The position numbers and the translations under genes were made by a program. Source: JANQEU01 sp965601455 (GTDB taxonomy: Bacteria > Bacteroidota > Bacteroidia > Cytophagales > Cyclobacteriaceae). From it: a stretch of 64,000 bases of DNA. Positions 45,713-55,013 of this stretch are shown piece by piece. Position 1 is the first letter of the stretch. Each line of letters opens with the position of its first letter. Location of the stretch: NCBI GenBank assembly GCA_965601455.1, contig OZ271831.1, positions 2,914,001 to 2,978,000 of the forward strand. Direction: 5' to 3'. The notes under the pieces were generated by a model that was not told the origin of the DNA, made no database searches, and saw nothing but the letters and a program-made list of their open reading frames with translations.

Positions 45713-45785
45713 TTTGCCCTAAAAGAAATTCGCTTCATTAAATAAGAAAAATCGTATTTGGCAGGTGATACACCTTAATTAAGGA

Positions 45786-47198
45786 TTACTCATCTGGCAC
45801 ATAATTCTTGGGAACCAAATCTGCCATCCGCTCCCATGACCAATATCCACTTATAGATAACCCTTCAGGATTAAGCACATGCCCATTCAAATCAACAAAC
45901 ACTGGCCCCTCCGTTAACTCAATCATTGACCGTTGATTCTGAGGACTCCGTTGAACAAAAATCAGCTTATTCGGATTGGAAATATCGTTTCTAAAGTCCT
46001 TTTCCATCTCACGCAAATACTCAGTACTTTCCAATTCTTTAAGAAATACAACATACACAATCTCACTCAGATTTAGTTGCCAGCGAAACGGAACACCAGA
46101 TGGAGTCAATATGGACTCAATTTTTTGAGAATTGTTTTCAGGGTTTGACAGATCCTCCAGGTTATCAAGAAAGTAGATTCTAAATCCCTCCTCTTCGTGA
46201 TTCCCATCGACAAGCGACTTGAAAAAGTGCTGGATACTACCGTAATACGATCTGGATCGGTGCTGCTCCCAGTTTCTTTCCTGTCTGTTATTTGAGGGAG
46301 TCAATTCTTCAAAACGTACTTTACCTATAAACCGTACCGAGTACTCGGTACTAAAAAAGTTATCTAATTGGCAGTAAAGGTTGTATCCGAGAGCATTATT
46401 CTGGATGATGATTGGTTCATTAGCCGAGGCATATAAAGCCCCAAAATTTTTATTGTAATCGAATTTGACCACATCAGGGTTGATCAATGTGCATTCATCG
46501 GAAAATGCACTCGTCCCAATAAACTGCTCTTCGAAGTCAGCAATCAATCTTGCTCTCGACTTTTTCTCCTTCCGATCAATATCGGCTGTGATCTCTATCT
46601 GATTAAGGAGACTAGTGGACAATTGTAGCTCTGAGTTAATGAAGAACTCACTAGTCGTACTCTTGGAGAAGTCATACACCCGGTTGTCGTAGCTCAAGTG
46701 ACTAAATATTATTCTAAAGCTTCCAATAGGTACTCGATTGATGATAAATCCGCCATTAGCATCTGTAATAGCACCTAGGGTAGTCCCATCCAGGTATACA
46801 TTTACTCCCGGGATTGGATCCTTTGAATCAGACTCCTTTACAAACCCACTGATCTTGAAGTACTGTTTATCGACGATACGCCGAGATAACCGACGTTTTT
46901 TAAGAATAATCTGATCTCCGGTTATTTCAAAGTCTACATCCAACCCTGCCAGCATATCGGATAGAATCTGGCTGATAGTTCTTTCAGAAAAGTCGAAAGA
47001 AAAAAGATCACGCTCCGGAAATATCGAGGCGTTGTAGGAAAAATTATAATCGCTTATTTCGCTTAGACTGTCAAGTGCCATATCCATGGACACATCCGTC
47101 ATCTTGAACCGCAAATAGCGATCCGGTGCTTGAGCCTGACTCCCAAAACTCAGACTAAGAAAGGCAATTAAAAATACAACTCGATTACTAAAGCACAT
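45786..47198 (-). CDS. Secreted STN and CarboxypepD_reg-like domain protein
   Basis: 470 residues. A signal peptide (about 1-23, ends SQA) is followed by a secretin/TonB short N-terminal (STN) domain at about 28-95 (FKMTDVSMDMALDSLSEISDYNFSYN, ISQILSDMLAGLDVDFEI), a CarboxypepD_reg-like domain at about 115-195 (ISGFVKESDSKDPIPGVNVYLDGT), and a 270-residue C-terminal region of unknown type. There is no plug and no barrel. STN domains of TonB receptors touch the anti-sigma factor FecR. Here the gene overlaps the ECF sigma factor gene by 11 bp, in the position usually taken by fecR, so a role in controlling the sigma factor is an attractive inference. Confidence 0.85.
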   Translation of the reverse strand: MCFSNRVVFLIAFLSLSFGSQAQAPDRYLRFKMTDVSMDMALDSLSEISDYNFSYNASIFPERDLFSFDFSERTISQILSDMLAGLDVDFEITGDQIILKKRRLSRRIVDKQYFKISGFVKESDSKDPIPGVNVYLDGTTLGAITDANGGFIINRVPIGSFRIIFSHLSYDNRVYDFSKSTTSEFFINSELQLSTSLLNQIEITADIDRKEKKSRARLIADFEEQFIGTSAFSDECTLINPDVVKFDYNKNFGALYASANEPIIIQNNALGYNLYCQLDNFFSTEYSVRFIGKVRFEELTPSNNRQERNWEQHRSRSYYGSIQHFFKSLVDGNHEEEGFRIYFLDNLEDLSNPENNSQKIESILTPSGVPFRWQLNLSEIVYVVFLKELESTEYLREMEKDFRNDISNPNKLIFVQRSPQNQRSMIELTEGPVFVDLNGHVLNPEGLSISGYWSWERMADLVPKNYVPDE

Positions 47199-47730
47199 GT
47201 TTTAGTGCCTCGCGTAAAACCCTCAGGGCTTTTCCCATCTGCACTTCCACGGTTTTGACAGATATACTCAAATGATCTGCGATTTCCTGGTACTTCAATC
47301 CTTCAAATCTACTCAACTGGAAAATTTCCCGACAACGCGGCGGCAATTTGTCTATCTCCGCAAGTATTCGGGACATTAAATCATCTTCCTCTCGGAGATC
47401 AAATTCAATGGTTACCGAATCCTCCATGTAATTTACGACATATTGTCGGTAGCCATCCTTAACCCTTTCATGTTTTAGTTTGTTGAGGCAGGTATTATGA
47501 ACCGAACGATAGAGATAACTTTTTATCGAGGAATCCGGGGCTAGTGAGTCACATTTATCCCAAAACTTCACAAAGACCTCCTGCACAATTTCCTCAGATT
47601 CTTCGATGGTATCAATAAACCTGTAGGCATAGGAAACCAATACACTGAAATACTCATTGTATATCAGTTCAAACGCCCTCTTATCTTTGTTGCGCAGGCG
47701 ATCAACAAGAATGTTGTCGGAGTCGAGCAC
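47188..47730 (-). CDS. ECF RNA polymerase sigma-70 factor
   Basis: 180 residues, GTG start. Region 2 (about 10-80): FELIYNEYFSVLVSYAYRF and EIVQEVFVKFWDKC. Region 4 (about 120-175): IDKLPPRCREIFQLSRFEGLKYQEIADHLSISVKTVEVQMGKALRVL. This matches the Bacteroidota family-1 (BfR-type) ECF sigma factors that usually pair with FecR-like anti-sigma proteins. No such protein is adjacent. It is divergent from the MenE-like gene with only 15 bp between the starts. Confidence 0.95.
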   Translation of the reverse strand: MLDSDNILVDRLRNKDKRAFELIYNEYFSVLVSYAYRFIDTIEESEEIVQEVFVKFWDKCDSLAPDSSIKSYLYRSVHNTCLNKLKHERVKDGYRQYVVNYMEDSVTIEFDLREEDDLMSRILAEIDKLPPRCREIFQLSRFEGLKYQEIADHLSISVKTVEVQMGKALRVLREALKHVL

Positions 47731-47745
47731 TATAGCGAATTCTAA

Positions 47746-48786
47746 ATGTTCCTCAATTTAAGAAACCAAAAAATATCTATTCACCTTATAACAAACGGCA
47801 ATGTTAATACATCTGTTTTTGAGGATCACGAAATCTATGTGATTGAATTCATAAGGAAATGGTTAAAAGGTCATCAATCATTCAATTTCCAAACATCCGG
47901 CTCCACTGGAAAGCCGAAAATTATCCAGCTTGATAGAAAGTTATTAGAGTATAGTGCCGAGCAAACGATGGAGCACCTAAATATTTCCGCAGGTTCTTCT
48001 TTGCTATGCATTCCCCCCCAGTTCATTGGTGGTACCATGATAATTGTTAGAAGCCTGATGTATGATCTCAACCTCACCGTCCAATCACCTTCAGGTGTAC
48101 CTAACCTGGAAAAGGAATATGATCTACTGTCCTTAGTACCCTATCAATTGGAAAGGATTCTCGAAGAAGAACCGCAACACCTATCCAGACAAAGAAATAT
48201 TCTGATTGGTGGAGGGGCCATAAGACCAGAAAGTGAATCAAGAATTGTATCCGATATGCCGTCACTTGCAGCTTATCATACTTATGGTATGACTGAGACT
48301 GCTTCGCATATTGCCCTTCGAAAATTGGGTCAACCGAACTTTCGACCACTGGGCGATACAGAAATTCAAATAACTAAAGATGGTTGCCTGGATATCCGAG
48401 GGACCCTGACTGGTAACAAGTGGATGCAAACCAACGATCTTGTCCAGTTAACGCCTGACGGATTTATTTGGCAAGGGAGACTGGATTTTGTTATAAATTC
48501 AGGAGGTCTCAAAATATCTCCGGAACAGGTTGAAGCTGAAATAACCCATCAGATTAAACATCCTTTAATAATCACCCACCTTCCGCATGAGAAGCTTGGT
48601 CAGCAAGTTGTATTGCTCGTAGAGTCTGAGGCCTATGATCTTCCTGATTTGATGGTAAAAAACAAGTATCACCAACCCCGAAAATCCTTCTTCATGGATT
48701 CATTTGCCTATACAAAAAATGGTAAGATTGATCGGAAAGGCACCAGAAGAAAGCTAATGGATCAACTAAATGCTACGATGGATTGA
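47746..48786 (+). CDS. AMP-binding acyl-CoA ligase, MenE-like
   Basis: 346 residues, a shortened ANL-superfamily enzyme as usual for Bacteroidota o-succinylbenzoate-CoA ligase. P-loop FQTSGSTGKPKIIQL, the ATP-binding YHTYGMTETASHIAL, INSGGLKISPEQVEAEI and the C-terminal lysine in KNGKIDRKGTRR. MenE activates o-succinylbenzoate for menaquinone synthesis. The assignment rests on length and motifs; no other men gene is present in the window. The 3' end overlaps the convergent radical SAM gene by 14 bp. Confidence 0.8.
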   Translation: MFLNLRNQKISIHLITNGNVNTSVFEDHEIYVIEFIRKWLKGHQSFNFQTSGSTGKPKIIQLDRKLLEYSAEQTMEHLNISAGSSLLCIPPQFIGGTMIIVRSLMYDLNLTVQSPSGVPNLEKEYDLLSLVPYQLERILEEEPQHLSRQRNILIGGGAIRPESESRIVSDMPSLAAYHTYGMTETASHIALRKLGQPNFRPLGDTEIQITKDGCLDIRGTLTGNKWMQTNDLVQLTPDGFIWQGRLDFVINSGGLKISPEQVEAEITHQIKHPLIITHLPHEKLGQQVVLLVESEAYDLPDLMVKNKYHQPRKSFFMDSFAYTKNGKIDRKGTRRKLMDQLNATMD

Positions 48787-49837
48787 ACAAATTGTAGGAT
48801 CCTGTACGCCTGAATAGGTCCGTTCTCAAAGGTTTTAATTCACCTGATTTAGAGCCAAAATATTTCTTGAAACTGACCTCAAATAGGTTCTTAATTGTAC
48901 TGGCCAATACGCCCTCACCACGTAACCTTCTGCCCCATTGAGAATCCGAAACCTGACCTCCGTGGAGCGACTCTACTTGACTCCATATTTTCTCTGCTCG
49001 ATCCGGAAATTGTTTAAGTAACCAATCGCGCGTGAGTTCACCTATCTTTCCATTCAGACGAACAATCGTATAAGAGGCTGAAAGGGCCCCAGCTTCTGCA
49101 CTTCGCTTAAGAATCATCGGAACTTCATGATCATTGAGACCAGGGATAATTGGAGCCGTCATGACCATAACCGGTATACCTAGTTTGGTGAGAGTTTCGA
49201 TTGCTTTAAACTTGCTTTTAGTGCTTGCCGTCCGGGGTTCTAATCTTCTCCGCAAGCTCTCATCCAATGTGGTTATTGAAAAACCAACATGTACCAAATT
49301 GTGACCGGACAATTCGGTTAAAACATCAATGTCCCGAGTCACCAAAGCATTCTTAGTCAGAATACTTACGGGGTGTCGAAAATCTAACAGGACTTTTAAA
49401 ACTTCTCTTGTAATCCGATGCTTTTTCTCAAGTGGTTGATAACAATCCGTATTCCCGGAAATCATTATCGGACTTACCTTCCATCGCGGATTCATCAACT
49501 CCTTTTGAAGGACCGATGGTAAATCCTTCTTCACAATTATCTTGCTTTCAAAGTCCAGGCCGGCTCCCATACCCCAATATTCATGAGTAGGTCTGGCAAA
49601 ACAATAAATACAACCGTGTTCACAGCCCTGATATGGATTTATCGAGAGAATCATTTTCAGATCAGGACTGTCATTCTTGCTAACGGCCTTTTTTGGAGAT
49701 TCAAAAAAAACTTTGGTTTTTGGTGCTTCGTCTAGTAACGGTTCATCCATATAATCTTCTTCCAGAGACAGATAATTGGACAAAAACTTGTTTGCCGGGT
49801 TGTACTGAGCACCCTTCCCCTTAAACCAATCTTTCAT
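48773..49837 (-). CDS. PA0069-type radical SAM protein
   Basis: 354 residues. The radical SAM cluster motif CEHGCIYCFARP binds the 4Fe-4S cluster, preceded by LSINPYQG and followed by YWGMGAGLDFESKIIVKKDL, characteristic of the PA0069/SplB-like family. Later segments SGNTDCYQPLEKKHRITREVL and HVGFSITTLDESLRRRLEPR also match. Function in the family is not established. A single gene. Confidence 0.9.
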   Translation of the reverse strand: MKDWFKGKGAQYNPANKFLSNYLSLEEDYMDEPLLDEAPKTKVFFESPKKAVSKNDSPDLKMILSINPYQGCEHGCIYCFARPTHEYWGMGAGLDFESKIIVKKDLPSVLQKELMNPRWKVSPIMISGNTDCYQPLEKKHRITREVLKVLLDFRHPVSILTKNALVTRDIDVLTELSGHNLVHVGFSITTLDESLRRRLEPRTASTKSKFKAIETLTKLGIPVMVMTAPIIPGLNDHEVPMILKRSAEAGALSASYTIVRLNGKIGELTRDWLLKQFPDRAEKIWSQVESLHGGQVSDSQWGRRLRGEGVLASTIKNLFEVSFKKYFGSKSGELKPLRTDLFRRTGSYNLFNPS

Positions 49838-49880
49838 AAAGCTAAAATACTAAATATTTTAGCTTTACTAATTTTATTAG

Positions 49881-50441
49881 CTAAACGTTTTTGTTAAAGC
49901 GAACAATAGTATACGCATTGCCGACTCCCACCACAGCTCCCAGAAGGTGAGATTCCCAACTGATATCACTATTGAGAGAGGTAACGTTGTAAACCAGGCC
50001 ACCATAAATGGCCGCTATGACCATCGCGATCAGAAGTGTCTTGAAATCGCGCTTGAAGATTCCAAGAAAAATAAGAAAAAAGGCAAGTGCGTAAACTAGT
50101 CCACTGGCACCGATATGGTAAAATGGCCTTGCAAAGAGCCAAACAAAGAAATTGGTGAAAAAGTAGCACTGAATAAATATCCGATTAGCAATAGTCGGAT
50201 AGAAAAGATACAACGCAGATCCCAGGAACAGTATTGGAAAAGTATTGGAAGCCAAATGCCCGAAATTTCCGTGTATTAATGGTGCAAATAGAATTCCCCA
50301 AAGGCCATCTACAGAACGAGGGTAGACACCAAGAAACCCTAAATCCATTCCAGCTGAAAACTGAATAGTGTAAGCAACCCACATGAAGAATACCAACCGA
50401 ATAGGTGGTACTAAGTTGGCATTGCGAAAGCTTTCAAACAT
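49881..50441 (-). CDS. Rhomboid family intramembrane serine protease
   Basis: 186 residues, six hydrophobic helices. Catalytic Ser113 in HIGASGLVYALAF (GxSG) and His165 in SWESHLLGAVVG form the rhomboid dyad. The HGNFGHLASNTFPILFLG segment (about 57-74) is the conserved HxxxHxxxN region. The protein cuts membrane proteins within or near their transmembrane helices. The target is unknown. It lies 43 bp upstream of the radical SAM gene on the same strand. Confidence 0.93.
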   Translation of the reverse strand: MFESFRNANLVPPIRLVFFMWVAYTIQFSAGMDLGFLGVYPRSVDGLWGILFAPLIHGNFGHLASNTFPILFLGSALYLFYPTIANRIFIQCYFFTNFFVWLFARPFYHIGASGLVYALAFFLIFLGIFKRDFKTLLIAMVIAAIYGGLVYNVTSLNSDISWESHLLGAVVGVGNAYTIVRFNKNV

Positions 50442-50502
50442 TCAGGAAAATTAGTGAATCAAATTCACCTTATTGAAAACGGACCTTCTGAGCGGAGCGG
50501 AA

Positions 50503-50967
50503 TTAGTTGGATGGATCCTGTATCATTCTCAGGTCCATCAATTTCTGCTCTTCGTAGCTGACTGAAAGATAGCCCATGATCCCGCCAGATGCCTCAGCAA
50601 TTCTCTTTGCCAGGTCCTTGAGACTACCATAAAGCTTAATGGAAAAAGCCTTATCTACTTTCGGAAATATGAAATTTAGCTTTCGAAGCTCCCTTGTAAT
50701 CTCCTTATTTCTCTCTTCGGTATCTTCTGGTAATGTATCAATCAATTCATTGAATCTGCTTTCAAATTTGTCCCAAACCACCTTATAGTATTCGATGAGT
50801 TGCTCCCTTGCTCGGGATTGCTTCGACTTCGCCAACTCAATGGCTTCTTTTCGCTCTTTGCTGTCGATATTTCCATCGGCTCCGGCAATTAGAATGGTTA
50901 CTAGAACTGGTGCATCTAGAAGTACAGCTACTTCTGATTCTTTTAAGTTTTCAAATTCCTTGATCAT
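50503..50967 (-). CDS. TerB-like helical protein
   Basis: 154 residues, cytoplasmic, mainly helical. The segment VTILIAGADGNIDSKERKEAIELA matches the TerB-type 'AxADGxIxxxE' motif, where acidic residues may bind metal. The rest is charged helices, including a conserved-looking SYEEQKLMDLRMI near the end. A role in stress response or membrane sensing is suggested by the family, not by this sequence. Confidence 0.65.
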   Translation of the reverse strand: MIKEFENLKESEVAVLLDAPVLVTILIAGADGNIDSKERKEAIELAKSKQSRAREQLIEYYKVVWDKFESRFNELIDTLPEDTEERNKEITRELRKLNFIFPKVDKAFSIKLYGSLKDLAKRIAEASGGIMGYLSVSYEEQKLMDLRMIQDPSN

Positions 50968-50988
50968 GTCTTTTTTAGCAATGCCTAG

Positions 50989-50996
50989 CGAAATTA
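50989..50996 (-). promoter_or_regulatory. Possible -7 element of the TerB-like gene
   Basis: TAATTTCG on the minus strand, one base from TAnnTTTG, 22 bp upstream of the start. Confidence 0.3.
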
Positions 50997-51074
50997 AGAA
51001 AATTTACCACTCCCACAGTTTAAAAATCTCTATTTGTTGAGATCAGGTATTTACTCCCGTTTATTTATTGAATA

Positions 51075-51710
51075 TCAAAACTCAATTTCAATTTCATCTC
51101 CCATGTGTCTGGGTTGAGTATCGATGAAATACAGATCATATATCGCCAGGGGTCTGGCGACAAGTTCTCGAAAAAAAACCTTCAAACCACCTTCGTCAGG
51201 AGCTTCCGCTGGATATCCAATAGCATTCATATTATAGTAATTCGCAATAAATAAAGCCCTGAATAGGTGGAATTCTTGAGTTACAATTATTACATCGTCC
51301 TGACCGAATATCATCTTACACCTGACCACGGAATCCAATGTTCTCAGACCCGCAAAATCCTGGGTAATATCTACTTCTGGTATGCCTAATTCAAGAAGCG
51401 CCTCTTTCATATCCCTTGGCTCATTATAGTACACACTTCGATTGTCCCCACTAACAATTACATGATCTACAAGGCCTTTATGGTATAAGCGTGCTACTGC
51501 CTCCATTCGGTGAGTAAAAAATGAATTTGATCCACCAGAAACCCGGCTTTTGCTGGTACCCAAGACCAGGGCAACCTTTTTCTTCGGTACTTGTTGAACG
51601 TCATAGCCAACCTGCGACCTACTATCAAGGTAGATCCACATATTGCTGGCGAAAATCAGCATAAAAAGGCTGCTGGCAACCCAAACAGATACGCGGTAAA
51701 TCCAATTCAT
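51075..51710 (-). CDS. SanA/YdcF-family protein (DUF218)
   Basis: 211 residues with one N-terminal transmembrane helix (about 7-27). The DUF218 core reads KVALVLGTSKS, DHVIVSGDNRS, EVDITQDFAGLRTLDSVVRCK and VIIVTQEFHLFRALFIA. E. coli SanA of this family affects envelope permeability to vancomycin and detergents. The start overlaps the stop of the trmH-like gene by 4 bp, the last of a coupled series from parE. Confidence 0.9.
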   Translation of the reverse strand: MNWIYRVSVWVASSLFMLIFASNMWIYLDSRSQVGYDVQQVPKKKVALVLGTSKSRVSGGSNSFFTHRMEAVARLYHKGLVDHVIVSGDNRSVYYNEPRDMKEALLELGIPEVDITQDFAGLRTLDSVVRCKMIFGQDDVIIVTQEFHLFRALFIANYYNMNAIGYPAEAPDEGGLKVFFRELVARPLAIYDLYFIDTQPRHMGDEIEIEF

Positions 51711-52441
51711 TCAGCTCTGTCCAGAATAAGCTCTGCGCGATTGACAACCTTCTTAAACCAGTCGAGACGTAGTAGTTCCTTTTCTTCGGTTGACAATGAC
51801 CAATGCGAGTATTTTTGTTTAAACCTTTTAATGATCGTTTGCAAAGCTAACGCCACGCTGACAGAAAGGTTATAACTATCTGTAAATCCATACATAGGAA
51901 GTCTGACTTGGTAATCTGAATATTCCTGGACTGTCTGTGATATTCCGGTTAATTCCGTTCCAAAAACCAATGCACATTTTTCGTGTAGTGGCACCTCATC
52001 AATATCCACTGAGTTCTCTCCGAGAGAAGTTCCATATAAGGTATAACCTCTGCTCTTCAAGTCTTTCAACACCTGTTCAGTTGGATTGATATAGTCAGTC
52101 TTTCGATAGGTCCTCAATGTCATCCACTTATCAGAACCCTGAACGACTCTGGGTGAGGTTTCATTTAGATGTTTGTCTTCAATGAAAAATAAGTCCTGGA
52201 TTCCAAAACACTCACAAGTTCGTATGACAGCGCTTGCATTTTGCGGGTGATAGATATCTTCTAATACCACCGTAATTGCTCTTGTTCGGTCTTCGAGAAT
52301 CCTCTCCGTTAGCTCCTGTTTGTGTTCACTGACAAAAGGTCTTAGAACTTCGACCTGTTTACTTGTACTGAGCTTCCTACTCTTCTTCTTTCCCGCTTCC
52401 TCCGAAAAGTCCGAGTTGTTTGTCTTCTTCTTCAACCTCAC
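51707..52441 (-). CDS. TrmH-family (SpoU) RNA 2'-O-methyltransferase
   Basis: 244 residues if started at GTG 52441. SPOUT knotted fold: motif 1 DIYHPQNASAVIRTCECFG, motif 2 CALVFGTELTGIS, motif 3 PMYGFTDSYNLSVSVALAL. Probably methylates tRNA G18, as TrmH, or another RNA position. No ATG exists near the start. GTG (52441) or TTG (52435) are the available options, so the 5' end overlaps the 3' end of parC by 59-65 nt in another frame. The first 30 residues (KKKTNNSDFSEEAGKKKSRK) are Lys-rich and lie in this overlap. Confidence 0.9.
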   Translation of the reverse strand: MRLKKKTNNSDFSEEAGKKKSRKLSTSKQVEVLRPFVSEHKQELTERILEDRTRAITVVLEDIYHPQNASAVIRTCECFGIQDLFFIEDKHLNETSPRVVQGSDKWMTLRTYRKTDYINPTEQVLKDLKSRGYTLYGTSLGENSVDIDEVPLHEKCALVFGTELTGISQTVQEYSDYQVRLPMYGFTDSYNLSVSVALALQTIIKRFKQKYSHWSLSTEEKELLRLDWFKKVVNRAELILDRAE

Positions 52442-55007
52442 TTTTCACTTCGGTTTTAAGTTGTTCCAGAAAATCCGGTTCTTTATTCTCGACCCTTTCC
52501 TCTTGATCGATTTGAGGTTCTTCGGGCTCTTCATTTGCAATTGGTTCAAACCGGGTGATAGCACCCTGTATTGGAAACTTATTTCCAACCGCTTTCCATC
52601 CTTTTACATCAATTAGATCAGTAAGTTCCAATTGCTTTTCAGCTTTTTTACCCTTCTCCTTGAAAACTACACTAACCGATACCTGATCCTGAACACTAAC
52701 ATACAGTAGTTTCGAACTCCGGGACTCAGTTGCAAAATTGAATCGCTTATTAGCTGTGTTCGTCTCAACAAGGAATCTTTTGACGTAGTTGGCTTTATTA
52801 ATTCCGTCGTAGTGCACCGCCGTGATTGGCTTATCCTGATCGAACTTCGTCAGAAGCATGACCTGTTCATGCTCGTACCGATTGGTTAATTCAAACGAGG
52901 TCAATTCATATGACCCATCTCTATAGAAAACGATAATCTGATCACTTGCCTTAAAATTCCCAACCCTTTCACCTCTTTCATCCGTATTCAATCTTCCCAC
53001 AGTGGAGTCGTAATAGATATCTAATCCTCCTAAAGTTGACTTCCCTGCACTCTTAAGTTGGATTTTTCTCACCGGGTATCGGGTAAGAATGTTACCACCA
53101 GCGCCTCTACCTTTAATATCTAATTCGGCAAAATCGAAGTCAAATACTTTCTTACGGGCTTTACTACCCCCGGTAAGGTACACGGTAACAACCTCTGCTT
53201 CACCATTTGGATTTGCAGTGAAGTAATGAACTTTGGTTCCTTTCGTGCCCTTTGTAAGATCATACTCTTTATCCCTGGTTACTGCGAGAACGGTGAATCT
53301 TTTGATCATGCTTCTGCCGGTTTTACCGTCCACATAAACCATGTTGTAGATCATTCTCTCATCACCCTTCTTCCACACACCAGCATAGAGGATATTCTTT
53401 CCGACAAATACTTTGTCCTGAATTCGTGTCACGACACATTTACCGTCTTTCCTAAAAACTACGATGTCATCAATGTCGGAACATTCTGATACAAATTCAT
53501 CTTTTTTCAGTCCGTAGCCAATAAATCCATCTGCTCGATTGACATAGAGTTTTGCATTGTTGGCTGCTACTACAGTTGCTTTGATGGTGTCAAAACTCGT
53601 GATCTCGGTTTTTCTTTCTCTCCCCTTACCGTACTTACCAAGCAATCCTTCGTAGTAGGCTATTGCATAGTCGGTCAGGTGAGCCAGGTGGTATTCGGTT
53701 TCTTTCAGGTCCTCCTGAAGGCGGTTCATCAATTCATCAGCTTTGAACGAATCGAATTTTGAAATTCGCTTAATTCTGATTTCTGTCAGCCTGACAATAT
53801 CATCCTGCGTGATCTCACGGTAGAATTCGGGTTTAAAAGGTTCAAGACCTTTATCGATTGTATCGATCACCGCTTCCCAGGTCTCACATTCTTCAATATC
53901 CCTATAAATACGGTTTTCTATGAAAATTTTCTCAAGAGAGGAAAAGAGGATTTTCTCAAGCAACTCGGCTTTCTTGATTTCCAACTCCTGACGAAGCAAA
54001 TCGACTGTCTGCTCTACCGAGTGTTTTAGGATTTCCTGAACCCCGAGGAATTGAGGCTTTTCGTCCATGATCACACAGGCATTAGGTGATATGCTCACTT
54101 CACAATCAGTAAATGCATATAAAGCATCAATCGTGATATCAGGACTCGTACCTGAAGCCAGTTGTATCTGGATTTCGACATCCGCCGCGGTGTTGTCAAC
54201 CACCTGCTTGATCTTTATTTTACCTTTATCATTGGCCTTAACAATGGACTCAATTAGGGAGGTGGTGGTAGTTCCATATGGGATATCTTTAATGACCAGA
54301 GTTTTGCTATCCTGTTCTTCGATTGTAGCTCTTACGCGGACCTTACCGCCTCTTTTACCATCATTATAGTCCGAAACGTCAATTTTTCCACCTGTGATAA
54401 AGTCAGGGTATAGTTTGACGCGCTTACCTTTTAGAATATTGATCGCTGCCTGAATCAGCTCACAGAAATTGTGAGGTAATATTTTAGTTGATAAACCAAC
54501 TGCAATACCTTCCACACCCTGGGCGAGTAGCAAAGGAAATTTGACCGGGAATGTAATTGGCTCTTTCTTTCTTCCGTCGTATGACAACTGCCATTCGGTC
54601 GTTTGCGGATTGAAAATGACCTCCAGAGCAAATTTGGAAAGTCTGGCCTCAATGTATCTTGCCGCCGCAGCTGAGTCACCGGTCCTTATATCTCCCCAGT
54701 TTCCCTGCATATCGATCAGCAGATCCTTCTGGCCCAGATTAACTATCGCGTCGGAAATTGAAGCATCGCCATGCGGATGGTATTGCATGGTGTTTCCGAT
54801 GATATTGGCTACCTTATTGTATCGCCCATCGTCCATTTCCTTCATCGCATGAAGGATCCTACGTTGAACAGGCTTTAGCCCATCTTCAATTGCTGGTACC
54901 GCCCGCTCAAGTATTACGTAAGATGCGTAATCAAGAAACCAGTTCTCGTACATGCCGGAAACCGGCTTGATATCGTGTATTTCGTTTTCTTCCGAATAGT
55001 CAGTCAT
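52377..55007 (-). CDS. parC: DNA topoisomerase IV subunit A
   Basis: 876 residues. The cleavage domain has active-site Tyr118 in AAAARYIEARL, preceded by the winged helix LKPVQRRILHAM and MQYHPHGDASI. After the coiled-coil gate (about 400-480) comes a C-terminal propeller (about 500-800). The tail is acidic and Gln/Glu-rich. With ParE it decatenates daughter chromosomes. Given the adjacent ParE, topoisomerase IV is preferred over gyrase A. The gene starts 6 bp after the lipoprotein hydrolase gene that separates it from parE. Confidence 0.93.
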   Translation of the reverse strand: MTDYSEENEIHDIKPVSGMYENWFLDYASYVILERAVPAIEDGLKPVQRRILHAMKEMDDGRYNKVANIIGNTMQYHPHGDASISDAIVNLGQKDLLIDMQGNWGDIRTGDSAAAARYIEARLSKFALEVIFNPQTTEWQLSYDGRKKEPITFPVKFPLLLAQGVEGIAVGLSTKILPHNFCELIQAAINILKGKRVKLYPDFITGGKIDVSDYNDGKRGGKVRVRATIEEQDSKTLVIKDIPYGTTTTSLIESIVKANDKGKIKIKQVVDNTAADVEIQIQLASGTSPDITIDALYAFTDCEVSISPNACVIMDEKPQFLGVQEILKHSVEQTVDLLRQELEIKKAELLEKILFSSLEKIFIENRIYRDIEECETWEAVIDTIDKGLEPFKPEFYREITQDDIVRLTEIRIKRISKFDSFKADELMNRLQEDLKETEYHLAHLTDYAIAYYEGLLGKYGKGRERKTEITSFDTIKATVVAANNAKLYVNRADGFIGYGLKKDEFVSECSDIDDIVVFRKDGKCVVTRIQDKVFVGKNILYAGVWKKGDERMIYNMVYVDGKTGRSMIKRFTVLAVTRDKEYDLTKGTKGTKVHYFTANPNGEAEVVTVYLTGGSKARKKVFDFDFAELDIKGRGAGGNILTRYPVRKIQLKSAGKSTLGGLDIYYDSTVGRLNTDERGERVGNFKASDQIIVFYRDGSYELTSFELTNRYEHEQVMLLTKFDQDKPITAVHYDGINKANYVKRFLVETNTANKRFNFATESRSSKLLYVSVQDQVSVSVVFKEKGKKAEKQLELTDLIDVKGWKAVGNKFPIQGAITRFEPIANEEPEEPQIDQEERVENKEPDFLEQLKTEVKSEVEEEDKQLGLFGGSGKEEE

Positions 55008-55013
55008 GTAAGT

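Larger units (their letters stand above)
45512..45785. other. Gene-free stretch after tRNA-Pro
   Basis: Together with the terminator this makes a gap of over 300 bp before the next gene. It holds the tRNA-Pro 3' fragment and its own terminator, listed separately. The rest (45512-45628, 45713-45785) shows no gene or repeat I can support. Confidence 0.6.
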
